A program made the translations under genes and the position numbers. A stretch of 64,000 bases of DNA from Eubacterium maltosivorans (GTDB lineage Bacteria; Bacillota; Clostridia; Eubacteriales; Eubacteriaceae), in NCBI RefSeq assembly GCF_002441855.2, contig NZ_CP029487.1, forward strand, positions 2,418,001 to 2,482,000, read 5' to 3'. Shown here piece after piece: positions 51,401-59,756 of the stretch; the first letter of the stretch is position 1; each line of letters starts with the position of its first letter. The notes beneath the pieces were generated by a model. It was not told where the DNA came from. It made no database searches and saw nothing but the letters and a program-made list of their open reading frames with translations.

Positions 51401-51784
51401 CTGGTTGGGCCAGAGACGGACACGGGCAGCACCGATACCTATACCCTCGGCGCTTCGGGCAATCTGACGCCTTATGAAAAACGGGTGGATAACGCGGCGC
51501 TGGCCAATCCGTCGGCCGCGGCCTATAAAGGACAGTTTTATGTTCTGGCCCGCACCTATACCACCGACAGTAATTTTATTTTTAAATCCACGGCTGTGCA
51601 GACCGAGGATCCTGTAACGCCGGATACTCCGGTAACTCCGGATAACAACGGGGACGGCAATGCAAATAATGTGGGCACAGGCATAGCGGGCATGATGCCC
51701 ATAGCCAGCGCCGCTGTCCTGCTGCTCTGCGCTGCGGGGATTATGGTGCTGGTGATGAAAAGACGTAATAAGATGCAAAGCTAA
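48437..51784 (+). CDS. Secreted subtilisin-like (S8) protease with a domain inserted before the active Ser
   Basis: A 1,115-residue surface protease starting at TTG 48437 behind GAGAGGAG. The signal peptide (ILCILLSLLMVLSLVPAGA) is followed by an I9-like propeptide and an Ala/Pro/Glu linker. Catalytic residues are Asp near 221 (VIAVLDTGVDAKNPD), His near 270 (DPNGHGTHCAGIIG) and Ser near 619 (YSDGTSMATPMITGA). About 350 residues separate His and Ser; a jelly-roll-like module (NLFYEGFENADSLKFYTD ...) is inserted there. After the protease come an IPT/TIG-like domain (PAVTIGGKAAQI) and a Kelch-type beta-propeller. The end has NVGTG, a hydrophobic span and KRRNK. Promoter at 48329 suggests LytTR control. 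Confidence 0.88.
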   Translation: MKKRILCILLSLLMVLSLVPAGALAQEEETPVSYDNCAAGEAIVCMEKASPLSRSAVPSLLAGAEVLMDISEAPAAGARSLSADAGGQVLALVRDENRSTEELIAELNTYPQVAFAEPNYAISPITDEASVPAAVEESPAPETAVPAESNTAAAAPAAEAAQAAPAAKAPGAVNTADIMTNYQWAYDNTGNYFSSLPGFDMHYDGWNQASGTSGSDDVVIAVLDTGVDAKNPDLENKMWSRGGLNLPGGEHGINYGGYTDEQMADTSDPNGHGTHCAGIIGAEWGNGGVSGTSQNAKIMALRYGSFISTVLACYDYMASAIDLDVNLKAVNCSFTSSGSPKSLDLAVEKLGKMGLVSVYGSANSAADNDKTGILSSTFIDNPYAVVVDAANAYGQMALYSCYGQRTTDIVAPGSRILSTWPTDKAFYYPEFSNSNLFYEGFENADSLKFYTDADPAKGKECGEITGEKVYNGQKSLKLQGTAEGNTVYSQPVDLTQASGFDPSAAYRFSLSIAGAEKNGNGQADIKVRLTDGTFAPLNNDAEDSFARGRDGGFNGLNAGAYQALPANTDYQNFQLCLTLKGINMVFPNGHGEYVYQDNPVYIDNLGVGSETLPYNYSDGTSMATPMITGAVAVLAERYQEDTAAKRAARTIGSVTKYDKFKDKCVSDGFIDLSQAATDNPYPVVNAAAITDDTVTIDGYFFGKNPAVTIGGKAAQIQSNETTENGGQRLVVSRPADVSGMARVSVTSSEKGEGHQSYDFGAIKDVAYFENTLPLPEDAAFYDTEAYQMVGYGDYLYCIPHFYNLPEIVTMLWRFNVNTQTWDQVALPEDAPMINATAVVWQDKLLIYSHDIGTVGTILTYDGSTWTQTPGFSNEELPSSATLVNNDGQLLAVGGASSNAVYAIDLDNHTLPPMGNTLRTARGTLVSAGHGQLIVSGGLEAGNQNGTLPGVERLTLDNGVFTAAKLDMTGIKTGNLSGFASAAVKDGFMLVGPETDTGSTDTYTLGASGNLTPYEKRVDNAALANPSAAAYKGQFYVLARTYTTDSNFIFKSTAVQTEDPVTPDTPVTPDNNGDGNANNVGTGIAGMMPIASAAVLLLCAAGIMVLVMKRRNKMQS

Positions 51785-51801
51785 AGTTTAAAGCTGTTTG
51801 A

Positions 51802-51955
51802 GTTGACAATGGATGGTTGATAGTTGATAGTTGCAGTGCGCTTTCGCCCTTGGCTCAAGCGATTTATATGCGGCCTAAGGCCGCGCCTGGTCAAATCGGC
51901 CAACGGCTGATTTGCTCCTGAACTATCCACTTTCAACTTTCAACTTTCAACTTAA
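51802..51955. repeat. MITE-like element bounded by GTTGAWA heptads
   Basis: The 154-bp stretch starts with heptads of the GTTGATA type and ends with the inverted form (TTTCAAC repeats, AACTATCCAC). Inside are hairpins (GCGGCC-TAA-GGCCGC; AAATCGGCC paired with GGCTGATTT). No ORF is present. Such nonautonomous heptad-ended elements are scattered between genes in related Clostridia, as far as I know. Confidence 0.55.
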
Positions 51956-51973
51956 AGGTCTTTTTCGACAGTC

Positions 51974-52012
51974 AAAAAGCGTTACCGGAGGATCTCCGGT
52001 AACGCTTTTTTT
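51974..52012. terminator. Bidirectional terminator between the surface island and chemosensory operon
   Basis: Perfect 17-bp stem (51974-51990 with 51994-52010), 3-nt loop, five A before and seven T in and after the right arm. It ends both the subtilase gene and the leftward che operon. Confidence 0.85.
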
Positions 52013-52445
52013 ATGGGCAGGCCACAAGGTTTTCGGCGGTTTTTTCCATATCCAGCAGCAGGATAATTTTATCTTTGTGGGTATAGATCGCTTTTTCCCT
52101 TGGGCGGCTGGCGCTCAGCCTTCTGGCGGCGTCGGCTGTTCTCTCGGCTTCGTCAACAGCCTGGATATAGGGCTCTTTTAGCAGGGCAATACCGAACTGG
52201 TACACGCCGCTTCGCAGAATCAGCAGTACGGGCGACCGGCTTTCAGGTATTTTCTCTTCTTCCAGCTGCACAACGGGCACCACCATACCTTTGTAATGGT
52301 ACACGCCGCAAAAATAAGAGGGCTGGCAGGGGATGCTGTGGAGGCGGGTATCAAAACAGATTTCGACGATGTTTTCAAACTCGGCCGCATAGGTTTTTCC
52401 GCTGCTTTCAAAGCACAGGATTTCCTTTTTATTCTGGTCTTTCAT
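52011..52445 (-). CDS. cheW: CheW coupling protein, last gene of the operon
   Basis: A 144-residue CheW-fold protein (EILCFESSGKTYAAEFENIV, CGVYHYKGMVVPVVQL, LLILRSGVYQFGIALL). It links receptors to CheA at the membrane array. ATG 52445 follows GGAGAGG, overlapping the CheA end by 17 bp. It is one of two CheW-like genes in the operon; the other is at 61554. Confidence 0.85.
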   Translation of the reverse strand: MKDQNKKEILCFESSGKTYAAEFENIVEICFDTRLHSIPCQPSYFCGVYHYKGMVVPVVQLEEEKIPESRSPVLLILRSGVYQFGIALLKEPYIQAVDEAERTADAARRLSASRPREKAIYTHKDKIILLLDMEKTAENLVACP

Positions 52446-54468
52446 CGCCCTCTCCTTCCCTTCTGGCGGCATTCCCAACTCTGCGGATCAGGGCCTCGAT
52501 ATCCAGCGCCATACAGATTTGTCCGTCACCCATGACGCTGCAGCCGTTCATGGCTGTCTTTTCTTTAAAATGCTCGCCAAACAGTGCCGGCAGCGGCTTT
52601 AGAACGATTTTTTCCCGCTGCATAACCAGCCCTGCCTTGATGCAGGTTTCCCGCGCCGGCCCGCGCACATGCAGGATGATCCGTTCTGGGTGCTCGCTTC
52701 TCTCTAACCCGTAGTGCCTGGCGAGGTCAATGATGGGCAGCGCCCTGCCCTCGCAGATGATCACCTCCTCACCATTTTCGATATGGAGGTTAGGATTTTC
52801 CTGGGTGTACTCAAAGTAACGCTGTACCTGATGTGCTGGCAGTGAGAACATCTGGGTCCCGGCGCTGAACCGGATGCACTCTACGATGGTATGGGTCAGG
52901 GGCATGTTCAAAATCACGGTGGTGCCCTGTCCCTTTTCGCTTTCGATGCGCAGATGGCCGCCGGCCTCATCGGCAATTTTTTTGACAATATCCATGCCTA
53001 CGCCACGGCCGGAGTACTCGTTGGCCACCTGGTTGGTAGAAAGCCCTGGCAGGGTGCTGAGCTCAAGAATTTCTTCTGTGGTATACGTTTCCTCAGGCTT
53101 GGTAAACAGATTTTTTTCCCGGGCTTTCTGGCGGAGCTTTTCCACATCCATGCCTCTGCCGTCATCGCTTATTTTGGCAACGAGCTCGCCGCCGTGGCTC
53201 TCAACCGAAAGCCGGATATCTCCCTCGCGGCTTTTCCCGGCCTTTTCCCGTTCTTCGGGCGCCTCAATGCCGTGATCGACAGCATTGCGCATAATGTGCA
53301 TGGCGGCCTCCAGCAGCTGGTCCATGATGTTATTGTCGGCCTCCACATCCTGGCCTGTAACGGTCAGGTTCACGGCTTTATTCTCTGACCTGGCCACATC
53401 CCGCAGCACACGCCGCAGCTTTGGCACAATCCGCTCCACTGGCACCATGCGCATATGAATGACGGTGTCTTCCAGCGCCTCCAGCACCTGGTGGGTCTGA
53501 ACGGTCAGCTTCTCGATGTCGTCACCACAGTGCATTGCTTCCAGCCTGCTGGTCAGGGAGGCAACGGACAGCATGAGCTCGCCGAGAAGGTTCTGGACAT
53601 GATCCAGCCGGGCTGTCCGAACGTTCAAAAATTCGCTTTCTACCTTTTCAACCGCTACATAATCGGCTTCTTTTTTATCCCCCGCCCCGGGCAGTGGCGT
53701 ACTGGCCTGCTGCCTCGCCTCTGGAACAGGCAGTGGGTTCTTGGCCAGCAGCTCACACTGGCTTACAAAGAGCCCTCTCTGCAAAATGGGCAGGGCTTTT
53801 TCCAGCGCCTCCTCCGCGATGCAGAAGAGCATGCCGCTTTCTCTTATAAAATCGGCGCTTTCCGGGTGCTTTTCCGGGCTGTCTGGAAAGCACTCTGCGC
53901 CGGGACAGGCCGCGCTCAGCTGCTTCATGAGCATAAAGGCCCGCACATTTTCCATTTTGCAGCCCTGTTCAAAGGTCACTTTGACGATCACGCCGGGCTT
54001 TTTAAGAAATGCGGGCAGGCTTTCCTCGGTCTGGCCGCTGTCTTCCTGTTCCAGGGTCTTGATCTGATCCAGGCAGCCTTTAATCCGGCGCTCGAAGACG
54101 TCGGCACTTTCAGGCATGTAGTCCTCCCTGTTCATTCTTCCCAGCTCGGCCTTTATAAAATCGGAAACGTCAAAGAGCAGCTCGAAAATTTCTTTTTCGG
54201 CTTTTTTCATCTTCTGCGGATCGTCCCGCAGCTCTGAAAACAGATCCTCAAGCCGGTGCGCGGTGGCCTGAAGACTGTCAAGCCCCATAATGGCCGAGGA
54301 GCTTTTGGTGGTGTGCATAATCCTGAAAATGCTGTTAATGTCCTCGGCCGCAAGCGCTCCGGACGCCTCGGACCGGAGCAGGATTTCGTCCAGCTTCTCC
54401 ATGAGCTGGCTGGTTTCCAGCAGGTAGACCTCCAGCATAGCCTGTACGTCGGCTTCAAAAAAGCTCAT
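52429..54468 (-). CDS. cheA: Chemosensory histidine kinase CheA
   Basis: A 679-residue kinase with the full domain order: P1 Hpt (His52 in FRIMHTTKSSSAIMG), a P2-like region (about 150-240), P3 dimerisation helices (NVRTARLDHVQNLLGELMLS), P4 ATPase (N box HIMRNAVDHGIE, G1 SDDGRGMDVEKL, G2 GRGVGMDIVKKI) and P5 CheW-like domain. All catalytic motifs are present. It phosphorylates the two CheY proteins, and perhaps the receiver-GGDEF protein encoded just upstream (2 bp away). Confidence 0.95.
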   Translation of the reverse strand: MSFFEADVQAMLEVYLLETSQLMEKLDEILLRSEASGALAAEDINSIFRIMHTTKSSSAIMGLDSLQATAHRLEDLFSELRDDPQKMKKAEKEIFELLFDVSDFIKAELGRMNREDYMPESADVFERRIKGCLDQIKTLEQEDSGQTEESLPAFLKKPGVIVKVTFEQGCKMENVRAFMLMKQLSAACPGAECFPDSPEKHPESADFIRESGMLFCIAEEALEKALPILQRGLFVSQCELLAKNPLPVPEARQQASTPLPGAGDKKEADYVAVEKVESEFLNVRTARLDHVQNLLGELMLSVASLTSRLEAMHCGDDIEKLTVQTHQVLEALEDTVIHMRMVPVERIVPKLRRVLRDVARSENKAVNLTVTGQDVEADNNIMDQLLEAAMHIMRNAVDHGIEAPEEREKAGKSREGDIRLSVESHGGELVAKISDDGRGMDVEKLRQKAREKNLFTKPEETYTTEEILELSTLPGLSTNQVANEYSGRGVGMDIVKKIADEAGGHLRIESEKGQGTTVILNMPLTHTIVECIRFSAGTQMFSLPAHQVQRYFEYTQENPNLHIENGEEVIICEGRALPIIDLARHYGLERSEHPERIILHVRGPARETCIKAGLVMQREKIVLKPLPALFGEHFKEKTAMNGCSVMGDGQICMALDIEALIRRVGNAARREGEGDERPE

Positions 54469-54469
54469 C

Positions 54470-55429
54470 TCAAAGCTCCATTCCCTGGACTTCGCTGTAC
54501 CAGACGCTGCGGTTTTTCCCGCTGCGCTTGCCTGCGTAAAGCGCTTTGTCTGCGCGCTCGATATTATGCTTCATATCCTCGGTGTCGTCATACACGGAGA
54601 GGCCAAGGGTAATGGTACAGTTAAAGGATGTATCGCCGTCCACAAAGGGAAAGGCTTCTACCTCACCCCGGATGCTCTCGCTGATCTCATAGGCCTCCTC
54701 CTCTGTGACGGAAAACAGCACGATCAGAAACTCCTCCCCGCCCCACCGGATCACGCGGTGCCTGCGGCAGATGCTCTCCATAATATTGGACACACAGATC
54801 AGTGCCACGTCTCCGGCCTCGTGGCCGTACTGGTCGTTGACAATTTTAAAATCATCCACGTCACCCATGATCAGGACACAGCCCACATCCTTCCGATTAT
54901 GGCTCTGCATTTCGCCCATGAGGTCATCCTGCACGTAGCGCCTGTTATAAAGACCGGTTAGCCCGTCTCTGAAGGCCATATAATTGAGCTTTTCCATATT
55001 GTTTTTGAGCTCCCGGTTCATCCGGTCCAGCTCATCCTTCTGTTTTTTCATGCTCAGGTGCGCAACCACGCGGGATTTCAGTTCTTCCTGCCCAAAGGGC
55101 TTTTTAATATAATCGCAGGCGCCAAGGGAGAACCCCCGCATCACGTCTTTATCACTGTCCTTTGACGTGATAAAAATAATGGAGGCGTTGTTCTCATCTC
55201 TTTCCTGAAGCTGTCTGCAAAGATCATATCCCTCTGCGTCTGGCAGCACCACATCCAGCAGAACCAAATCGGGCCTGCACAGCTCCATGGCGGCCAGCGC
55301 CTCTTTTGCTGAGTGGGCTTCCTCCAGATTGATGTCTTCCTCTTTCATGATGTTTTTTATTTGCTGGCAGATCAGTATGCTGTCGTCAACAATCAATACG
55401 GTCTGCCTCTCTGATGCTCTCATTACCAT
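54470..55429 (-). CDS. Receiver-GGDEF diguanylate cyclase
   Basis: A 319-residue response regulator. The receiver (1-125) has DD in TVLIVDDSILICQQ, phospho-Asp in DLVLLDVVLPDAEG and Lys in YIKKPFGQ. A coiled-coil joins it to a GGDEF domain with an intact active site RWGGEEFLIVL and the start DGLTGLYNRRY. It would make c-di-GMP when phosphorylated, most simply by CheA, next to which it is encoded. This ties the chemosensory pathway to second-messenger output. Start ATG 55429 or 55423. Confidence 0.9.
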   Translation of the reverse strand: MVMRASERQTVLIVDDSILICQQIKNIMKEEDINLEEAHSAKEALAAMELCRPDLVLLDVVLPDAEGYDLCRQLQERDENNASIIFITSKDSDKDVMRGFSLGACDYIKKPFGQEELKSRVVAHLSMKKQKDELDRMNRELKNNMEKLNYMAFRDGLTGLYNRRYVQDDLMGEMQSHNRKDVGCVLIMGDVDDFKIVNDQYGHEAGDVALICVSNIMESICRRHRVIRWGGEEFLIVLFSVTEEEAYEISESIRGEVEAFPFVDGDTSFNCTITLGLSVYDDTEDMKHNIERADKALYAGKRSGKNRSVWYSEVQGMEL

Positions 55430-55458
55430 TTTCTCCTTTTACCTTTTCCTGCGTTTTC

Positions 55459-55938
55459 TTACAGCAGCTTTGTCTTGCGGTTTATGCCCCGGACCTCCAG
55501 CTTCCCGGTCTGTGCTGAAAACAAAATGGTCCGGCCATGGCTCATCCCGATGTCCTCTGCCACAATGGGAATGCCCTCGCTCTTTAAAACCGCCTTAACT
55601 GCCTTTATGTTTTTCTCGCCAATGCCGGTTTCTGCCTGGGCCTGCTGAAACATTTCTGCCCCGCCTGCGATTTTGGCGACCAGCCGTTCCCGTTTTGCGC
55701 CATAGCCTGCCATGAGCTCCTGAAGCAGCCGCTTGATGCCAGTGTCTGCAAACTGGTATACATTGTTCTGGTTGACTGCTGTTCTCTGATAGGGCAGAAG
55801 AATGTGCAGCATGCCCGCCACCTTAAGCTGGTGATCGTAAAGACAGATACCCACACAGGAGCCTAAAGCATATGAAATTAAAACAGCCGGGCTTTCTGCC
55901 ACCTTGCCATCGGCGATTCCTACAATGATTTTTTCCAT
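55459..55938 (-). CDS. cheD: CheD receptor deamidase (active-type)
   Basis: A 159-residue CheD. The catalytic Cys28 (YALGSCVGICLYD) and His45 (AGMLHILLP) are present; the usual third residue Thr is Ser22. AKIAGGAEMFQ and AEDIGMSHGRTI are family phrases. CheD deamidates receptor glutamines and binds CheC to boost its phosphatase activity. It directly follows a CheC gene, as the pair would require. Confidence 0.92.
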   Translation of the reverse strand: MEKIIVGIADGKVAESPAVLISYALGSCVGICLYDHQLKVAGMLHILLPYQRTAVNQNNVYQFADTGIKRLLQELMAGYGAKRERLVAKIAGGAEMFQQAQAETGIGEKNIKAVKAVLKSEGIPIVAEDIGMSHGRTILFSAQTGKLEVRGINRKTKLL

Positions 55939-56550
55939 TTATCCGTTTAACACCTGAAGAATTTTATCAAGCGTTTCAATCTCAGGCAGAAACAGCACAT
56001 GACTGGTAAAGTCATTGCCTTCGACACTGAACTTATTTTCGATGAGCATGAGCTCATCACTCAAATTGGCAAAATGGATCATGGGTACGCTTAAAATCGC
56101 GCCGATCATGTCACAGCAGATGTCTGGCACAGATACGTGCACCTTTACCCCCATCAGCTGTGCCAGGGCGTTGATGTAGGCGCCGCACATCACATTGCCA
56201 ATCTCGCAGACGGCGGAGCTGCTCATCTCATCCAGGGCTACCAGCTCCCGCTCTTCCTCGCCCAGCAGGGCGTTCAGGATGTTCTGTGTAAAGGTCTCAT
56301 CCAGCAGAAACATGAAAATTCCGGACAGGTCCCCGCTGATTTCTAACATGATGCCTGTTCCCAGTGTCTCGGGGCCGCCCAGCAGCTCGGGCGTGTCCTG
56401 ATAATTGACGATGCGTATCGCGGGCAGGCCAACGGAAAAAGTTTTTCCCACCATGGCGGAAAGGGCTGTGATGGCGTTGCCGGTACCGATATTGCCGATT
56501 TCTTTAAGCATATCTTCTGAAGCGGCGTCCATGTCTGAGTATTTCATCAT
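55939..56550 (-). CDS. cheC: CheC phosphatase
   Basis: A 203-residue CheC with both active-site helices: Glu17 and Asn20 (EDMLKEIGNIGTGNAI) and Glu116 and Asn119 (SSAVCEIGNVMCGAY). It removes phosphate from CheY-P and is modulated by CheD. It overlaps the CheY gene by 4 bp and adjoins cheD without a gap. Confidence 0.92.
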   Translation of the reverse strand: MMKYSDMDAASEDMLKEIGNIGTGNAITALSAMVGKTFSVGLPAIRIVNYQDTPELLGGPETLGTGIMLEISGDLSGIFMFLLDETFTQNILNALLGEEERELVALDEMSSSAVCEIGNVMCGAYINALAQLMGVKVHVSVPDICCDMIGAILSVPMIHFANLSDELMLIENKFSVEGNDFTSHVLFLPEIETLDKILQVLNG

Positions 56551-56933
56551 GTGTTGTCACCGCCTCTTTTTTTGCCAAGGGCGGTTTCCACTGCCTGGAT
56601 AATCTGTTCGGGCTTAAAGGGCTTGACGATAAAGTCTAAGGCTCCGCTCTGCACAGCCTCCAGAATCATGGCCTCCTGGCCGACGGCAGAGCACATAACC
56701 ACTACCGCGTCCGGGTCTTCCTTTACAATGGACTTAAGGGCTTCGATGCCGTTCATCTCTGGCATGGAGATATCCATCAACACTGCATCGGGCTTTTCGG
56801 CTTCGTAGACCGCGCAGGCCTCTACGCCATTGGCAGCTTCAAAAATCTGTGTGTAGCCTGCTTCGCTTAGTATTTTCTTTAACATGGCCCGCATAAAGAG
56901 CGCGTCATCTACGATTAATATTTTATTCTGCAT
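56547..56933 (-). CDS. cheY: CheY response regulator (copy 1)
   Basis: A single-receiver protein of 128 residues with Asp9-Asp10, phospho-acceptor Asp54 (VLMDISMPEMNG), Ser82 and Lys104 (DFIVKPFKP). ATG 56933 is preferred because AGGAG is 8 bp before it; ATG 56939 is too close. No flagellar switch genes are in view, so the output target is open: CheC, pili, or c-di-GMP enzymes. Confidence 0.92.
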   Translation of the reverse strand: MQNKILIVDDALFMRAMLKKILSEAGYTQIFEAANGVEACAVYEAEKPDAVLMDISMPEMNGIEALKSIVKEDPDAVVVMCSAVGQEAMILEAVQSGALDFIVKPFKPEQIIQAVETALGKKRGGDNT

Positions 56934-56948
56934 TCCCATGTCTCCTGT

Positions 56949-58628
56949 TTACTCAAATTCAAATTGCTCTACCAAGTTTTTAAGCAGCTGTGCCTGGGCG
57001 GATAATTCCTCGCTGGCGGCCGCGCTTTCCTCCGATGTCGCCGAGTTGCTCTGTACGATTTCGGATATGAGCTCGATGCTGCTGCGTATCTGGGCGATGG
57101 CCTCGGCCTGCCGGGTGGAAGCTTCGGATATTTTATCGACCACACCGCTTACCTCCTGGGCGCCGTCCACAACCTTTACCAGTGATCTGCCGGTCTCGTC
57201 GGCAACAGCCATGCCTTCTTCCACGCTTTCGTTATTTTTGAGCGCCAGCTCTGCGGTCATCTTAGAAGCCTCGGCAGCTTTGGCGGCCAGCCGCCTCACC
57301 TCGTTGGCGACCACGGCAAAGCCGCGTCCGGCGTCTCCGGCGCGGGCCGCCTCAACTGAGGCGTTGAGGGCCAGAATATTGGTCTGGAAGGCAATATCCT
57401 CAATCTCCTTGACAATGCCGGTGATCTCGCTGGAATTCTTTTTAATCTGGGTAATGCATTGGATAAGCTCCTGCATCTGAGTATTACTGTCCAGTATCTG
57501 GCAGCCCACCTCGTCGGCAATGCGGCTTGAATTGACTGCGTCATCGGCATTATTTTGTACACTTTCGGATATATCGTTGATGCTGGAGGCCAGCTCCTCA
57601 ATGGACCCTGCCTGCTCTGATGCGCCCTGGGCCAGAAGCTGTGCCCCGTTTGACACCTGCTCTGCCCCTCCGGCTACCTGCTCGGCGCTGCTTCCAATCT
57701 GCTGGAGAGAATCCTTTAACAGTGCCGAGATTTTTTCCATGGCTTTATTGACAGCGATAAAATCGCCCTTAAACTGCATGTCTGTTTTATAATCCAGATG
57801 TCCCTCACCCAGGGCGGTCAACACCTTCTGTATTTCTTCCACATAGCTGCTGAGCGCCGCGGCGGTTTCCCGTATACTGTCGGACAACTGGCCAAATTCA
57901 TTCTTGGACGTATATTCAAGATCAATTTTCAGTCTGCCCTCGGAGATGTCCTTAGCGGCTTCCTGTACTTTTTTGATGGGCTCTGTAATGCTTCGGCTGA
58001 TGTAAAACCACATAAGGCAGGTGATAACCAGGATAACCGCTGCCATGCTTACCAGGACGATAAGCATCCGGTTTTCTACGCCCTGAGCACTGCCCAGATA
58101 TTTCTGGACGTCTTCCTCAGCCGCGTTACCCAGGCTTTCCAAAGCATCTCTCGTTATCTTGGCCTGGGGCTCATACTCGACGCGATACAGCTCCAGGGCT
58201 TTTTCCTTGTTCCCCTGTTCCAGAAGCCTGATCATCTCATTCCGCGCGGGTTTCAGGGAGGCAATCTGTTTCTCCACTTCTGTGAATAAGGCTTCTTCCT
58301 CTGTATAATCCCTGTCCAGCTCCTCCATACCGCTTTCAATAAGCGCAATATAGCTTTTAGCCTCCTCCAGATAGGTCTGGCTCTCCGCCTCATTGATTCC
58401 CGAGGCCACACAGAGAAGATCCCGCCCAACGCCCTGAATGGCGCTGCGCATGGTTAAGGTCGTGGTGGCCACCTGGTAGGGCTTGTCATAAAATTCTCTC
58501 AGGGTTCCCCCAACGCTTTTTATGCCAAAAGCCGCTGCCACGACGGTCCCAATATAAAAAACAATAATACAGGCAAATGACAGCAGCAGCTTGGTGGCAG
58601 TGCTTAAATTTTCTATTTTCTTTTTCAT
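56949..58628 (-). CDS. Methyl-accepting chemotaxis protein
   Basis: A 559-residue receptor: cytoplasmic start, membrane helix 1 ([20 protein letters not shown]), a four-helix-bundle periplasm-type sensor (about 35-185), membrane helix 2 ([20 protein letters not shown]), HAMP ([20 protein letters not shown]) and the signalling domain with the highly conserved tip [20 protein letters not shown]. There is no CheR-tethering pentapeptide. It is flanked by the two CheY-CheC-CheD sets, probably as the operon's dedicated receptor. Confidence 0.93.
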   Translation of the reverse strand: MKKKIENLSTATKLLLSFACIIVFYIGTVVAAAFGIKSVGGTLREFYDKPYQVATTTLTMRSAIQGVGRDLLCVASGINEAESQTYLEEAKSYIALIESGMEELDRDYTEEEALFTEVEKQIASLKPARNEMIRLLEQGNKEKALELYRVEYEPQAKITRDALESLGNAAEEDVQKYLGSAQGVENRMLIVLVSMAAVILVITCLMWFYISRSITEPIKKVQEAAKDISEGRLKIDLEYTSKNEFGQLSDSIRETAAALSSYVEEIQKVLTALGEGHLDYKTDMQFKGDFIAVNKAMEKISALLKDSLQQIGSSAEQVAGGAEQVSNGAQLLAQGASEQAGSIEELASSINDISESVQNNADDAVNSSRIADEVGCQILDSNTQMQELIQCITQIKKNSSEITGIVKEIEDIAFQTNILALNASVEAARAGDAGRGFAVVANEVRRLAAKAAEASKMTAELALKNNESVEEGMAVADETGRSLVKVVDGAQEVSGVVDKISEASTRQAEAIAQIRSSIELISEIVQSNSATSEESAAASEELSAQAQLLKNLVEQFEFE

Positions 58629-58643
58629 CTGGCTCTCCCTTTT

Positions 58644-59132
58644 TTACAAATTGTATTTATAATTGTTGACAGCACTTATCTCTGCTTTTCCAGTTTTGAG
58701 GTAGAAATACACTGTACGTCCAAAGCTGTCTCCAGTATCCTCTGCCTTTATGGGAATCGCTTTTTCCCGCAGCCATCTGCGCGCCGCCTCGATATTTTGC
58801 TTTCCAATATCCCCGTTTTCAAGCTTATCGGCAAAGCGAAAAATTTTAGCGCCGCCGATCACCTTGGCCCACAGCCTTTCAAGGCGCGCCCCTTTTTCCA
58901 GAAGCCCTTCGAGCAGAGCTTCGAGCGCTGTATCCACATATTTCAGGCGATCCTCTGGGTTGCTTTCCTTCGCTTTTCGGCTGTCTGGAAACAGGGTATA
59001 GGCCATACCGCCTGTCTTCAGCGCTTCATCATAGAGACAGACCACAATGCCTGAGCCCAGGGCCCGGACGATAAATATATCCTCGTGACTGCCAAGGGCC
59101 AGATGGTTTGGCCGAAGCTGGCAACTGTTCAT
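58644..59132 (-). CDS. cheD: CheD-like pseudoenzyme lacking the catalytic residues
   Basis: A 162-residue CheD homologue with family phrases (ALGSGIVVCLYDEAL, AKVIGGAKIFRFA, EDTGDSFGRTVYF). In the aligned positions the catalytic Cys28 is Gly, His45 is Tyr (GGMAYTLFP) and the third residue is Val22, so deamidase activity should be absent. The GGA and EDTG regions that contact CheC in the known complex are kept. It overlaps the second CheC gene by 4 bp. A regulator of CheC without enzyme function is the best guess. Confidence 0.85.
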   Translation of the reverse strand: MNSCQLRPNHLALGSHEDIFIVRALGSGIVVCLYDEALKTGGMAYTLFPDSRKAKESNPEDRLKYVDTALEALLEGLLEKGARLERLWAKVIGGAKIFRFADKLENGDIGKQNIEAARRWLREKAIPIKAEDTGDSFGRTVYFYLKTGKAEISAVNNYKYNL

Positions 59133-59740
59133 AATGTCACCCCCACGGCTTGCAATAACTGGCAGGTCGATTCCTGATAAAGCATTAAACCCAAATGATT
59201 CATGTTGCTGTCCTCCTTCAGATAAAAGCCATTCTCTATACAGACAGTGTCATGGCCAAGTCCCATGATCCAGCTGGCCGGATCGGTTACCATGGCGCCC
59301 AGCATGTCAATGGAAACTGCCGGCTGGGAAATATGGATCTGCTTATGCATATAGGCCGAGATCGCTGTAAAATAGGAGGATGCCATAATATTGGTAATCT
59401 CCTGAATAACGGAAAGCTTATACTCATCCATCTCCCGAAAGTTTGCGGGGCAGCCGATGGTTTTCATCAACAGCTCTCTGACAAAGGGTTCTGTCAGGAC
59501 AAACAGCAGCATTCCGGAAATGTCTCCGTAAAACGGCAGCAGAATTCCCATTGCGCTCTCATCTATTTTTCCAAAAGCCTCTGGCAGTCTGTCGCACTCC
59601 AGGGGTATGACCTGTGGCTGCCTGGCAATGATCTCCTCAGAGATCAGATGCGAAAGGGCGGTCACCGCACTGCCGCTGCCTATATTGCCAATCTCCTGAA
59701 AGGCGTCCTTTGAAAGAATGTCTATCTCACTTCTCTTCAT
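59129..59740 (-). CDS. cheC: CheC phosphatase (second copy)
   Basis: A 203-residue CheC paralogue with Glu16/Asn19 (KDAFQEIGNIGSGSAV) and Glu114/Asn117 (SVIQEITNIMASSYF), so both phosphatase sites are intact. Sequence is clearly diverged from the other copy, so the duplication is old. It pairs by overlap with the CheD pseudoenzyme gene. Confidence 0.9.
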   Translation of the reverse strand: MKRSEIDILSKDAFQEIGNIGSGSAVTALSHLISEEIIARQPQVIPLECDRLPEAFGKIDESAMGILLPFYGDISGMLLFVLTEPFVRELLMKTIGCPANFREMDEYKLSVIQEITNIMASSYFTAISAYMHKQIHISQPAVSIDMLGAMVTDPASWIMGLGHDTVCIENGFYLKEDSNMNHLGLMLYQESTCQLLQAVGVTL

Positions 59741-59756
59741 TGCTCACGAACTCCCC

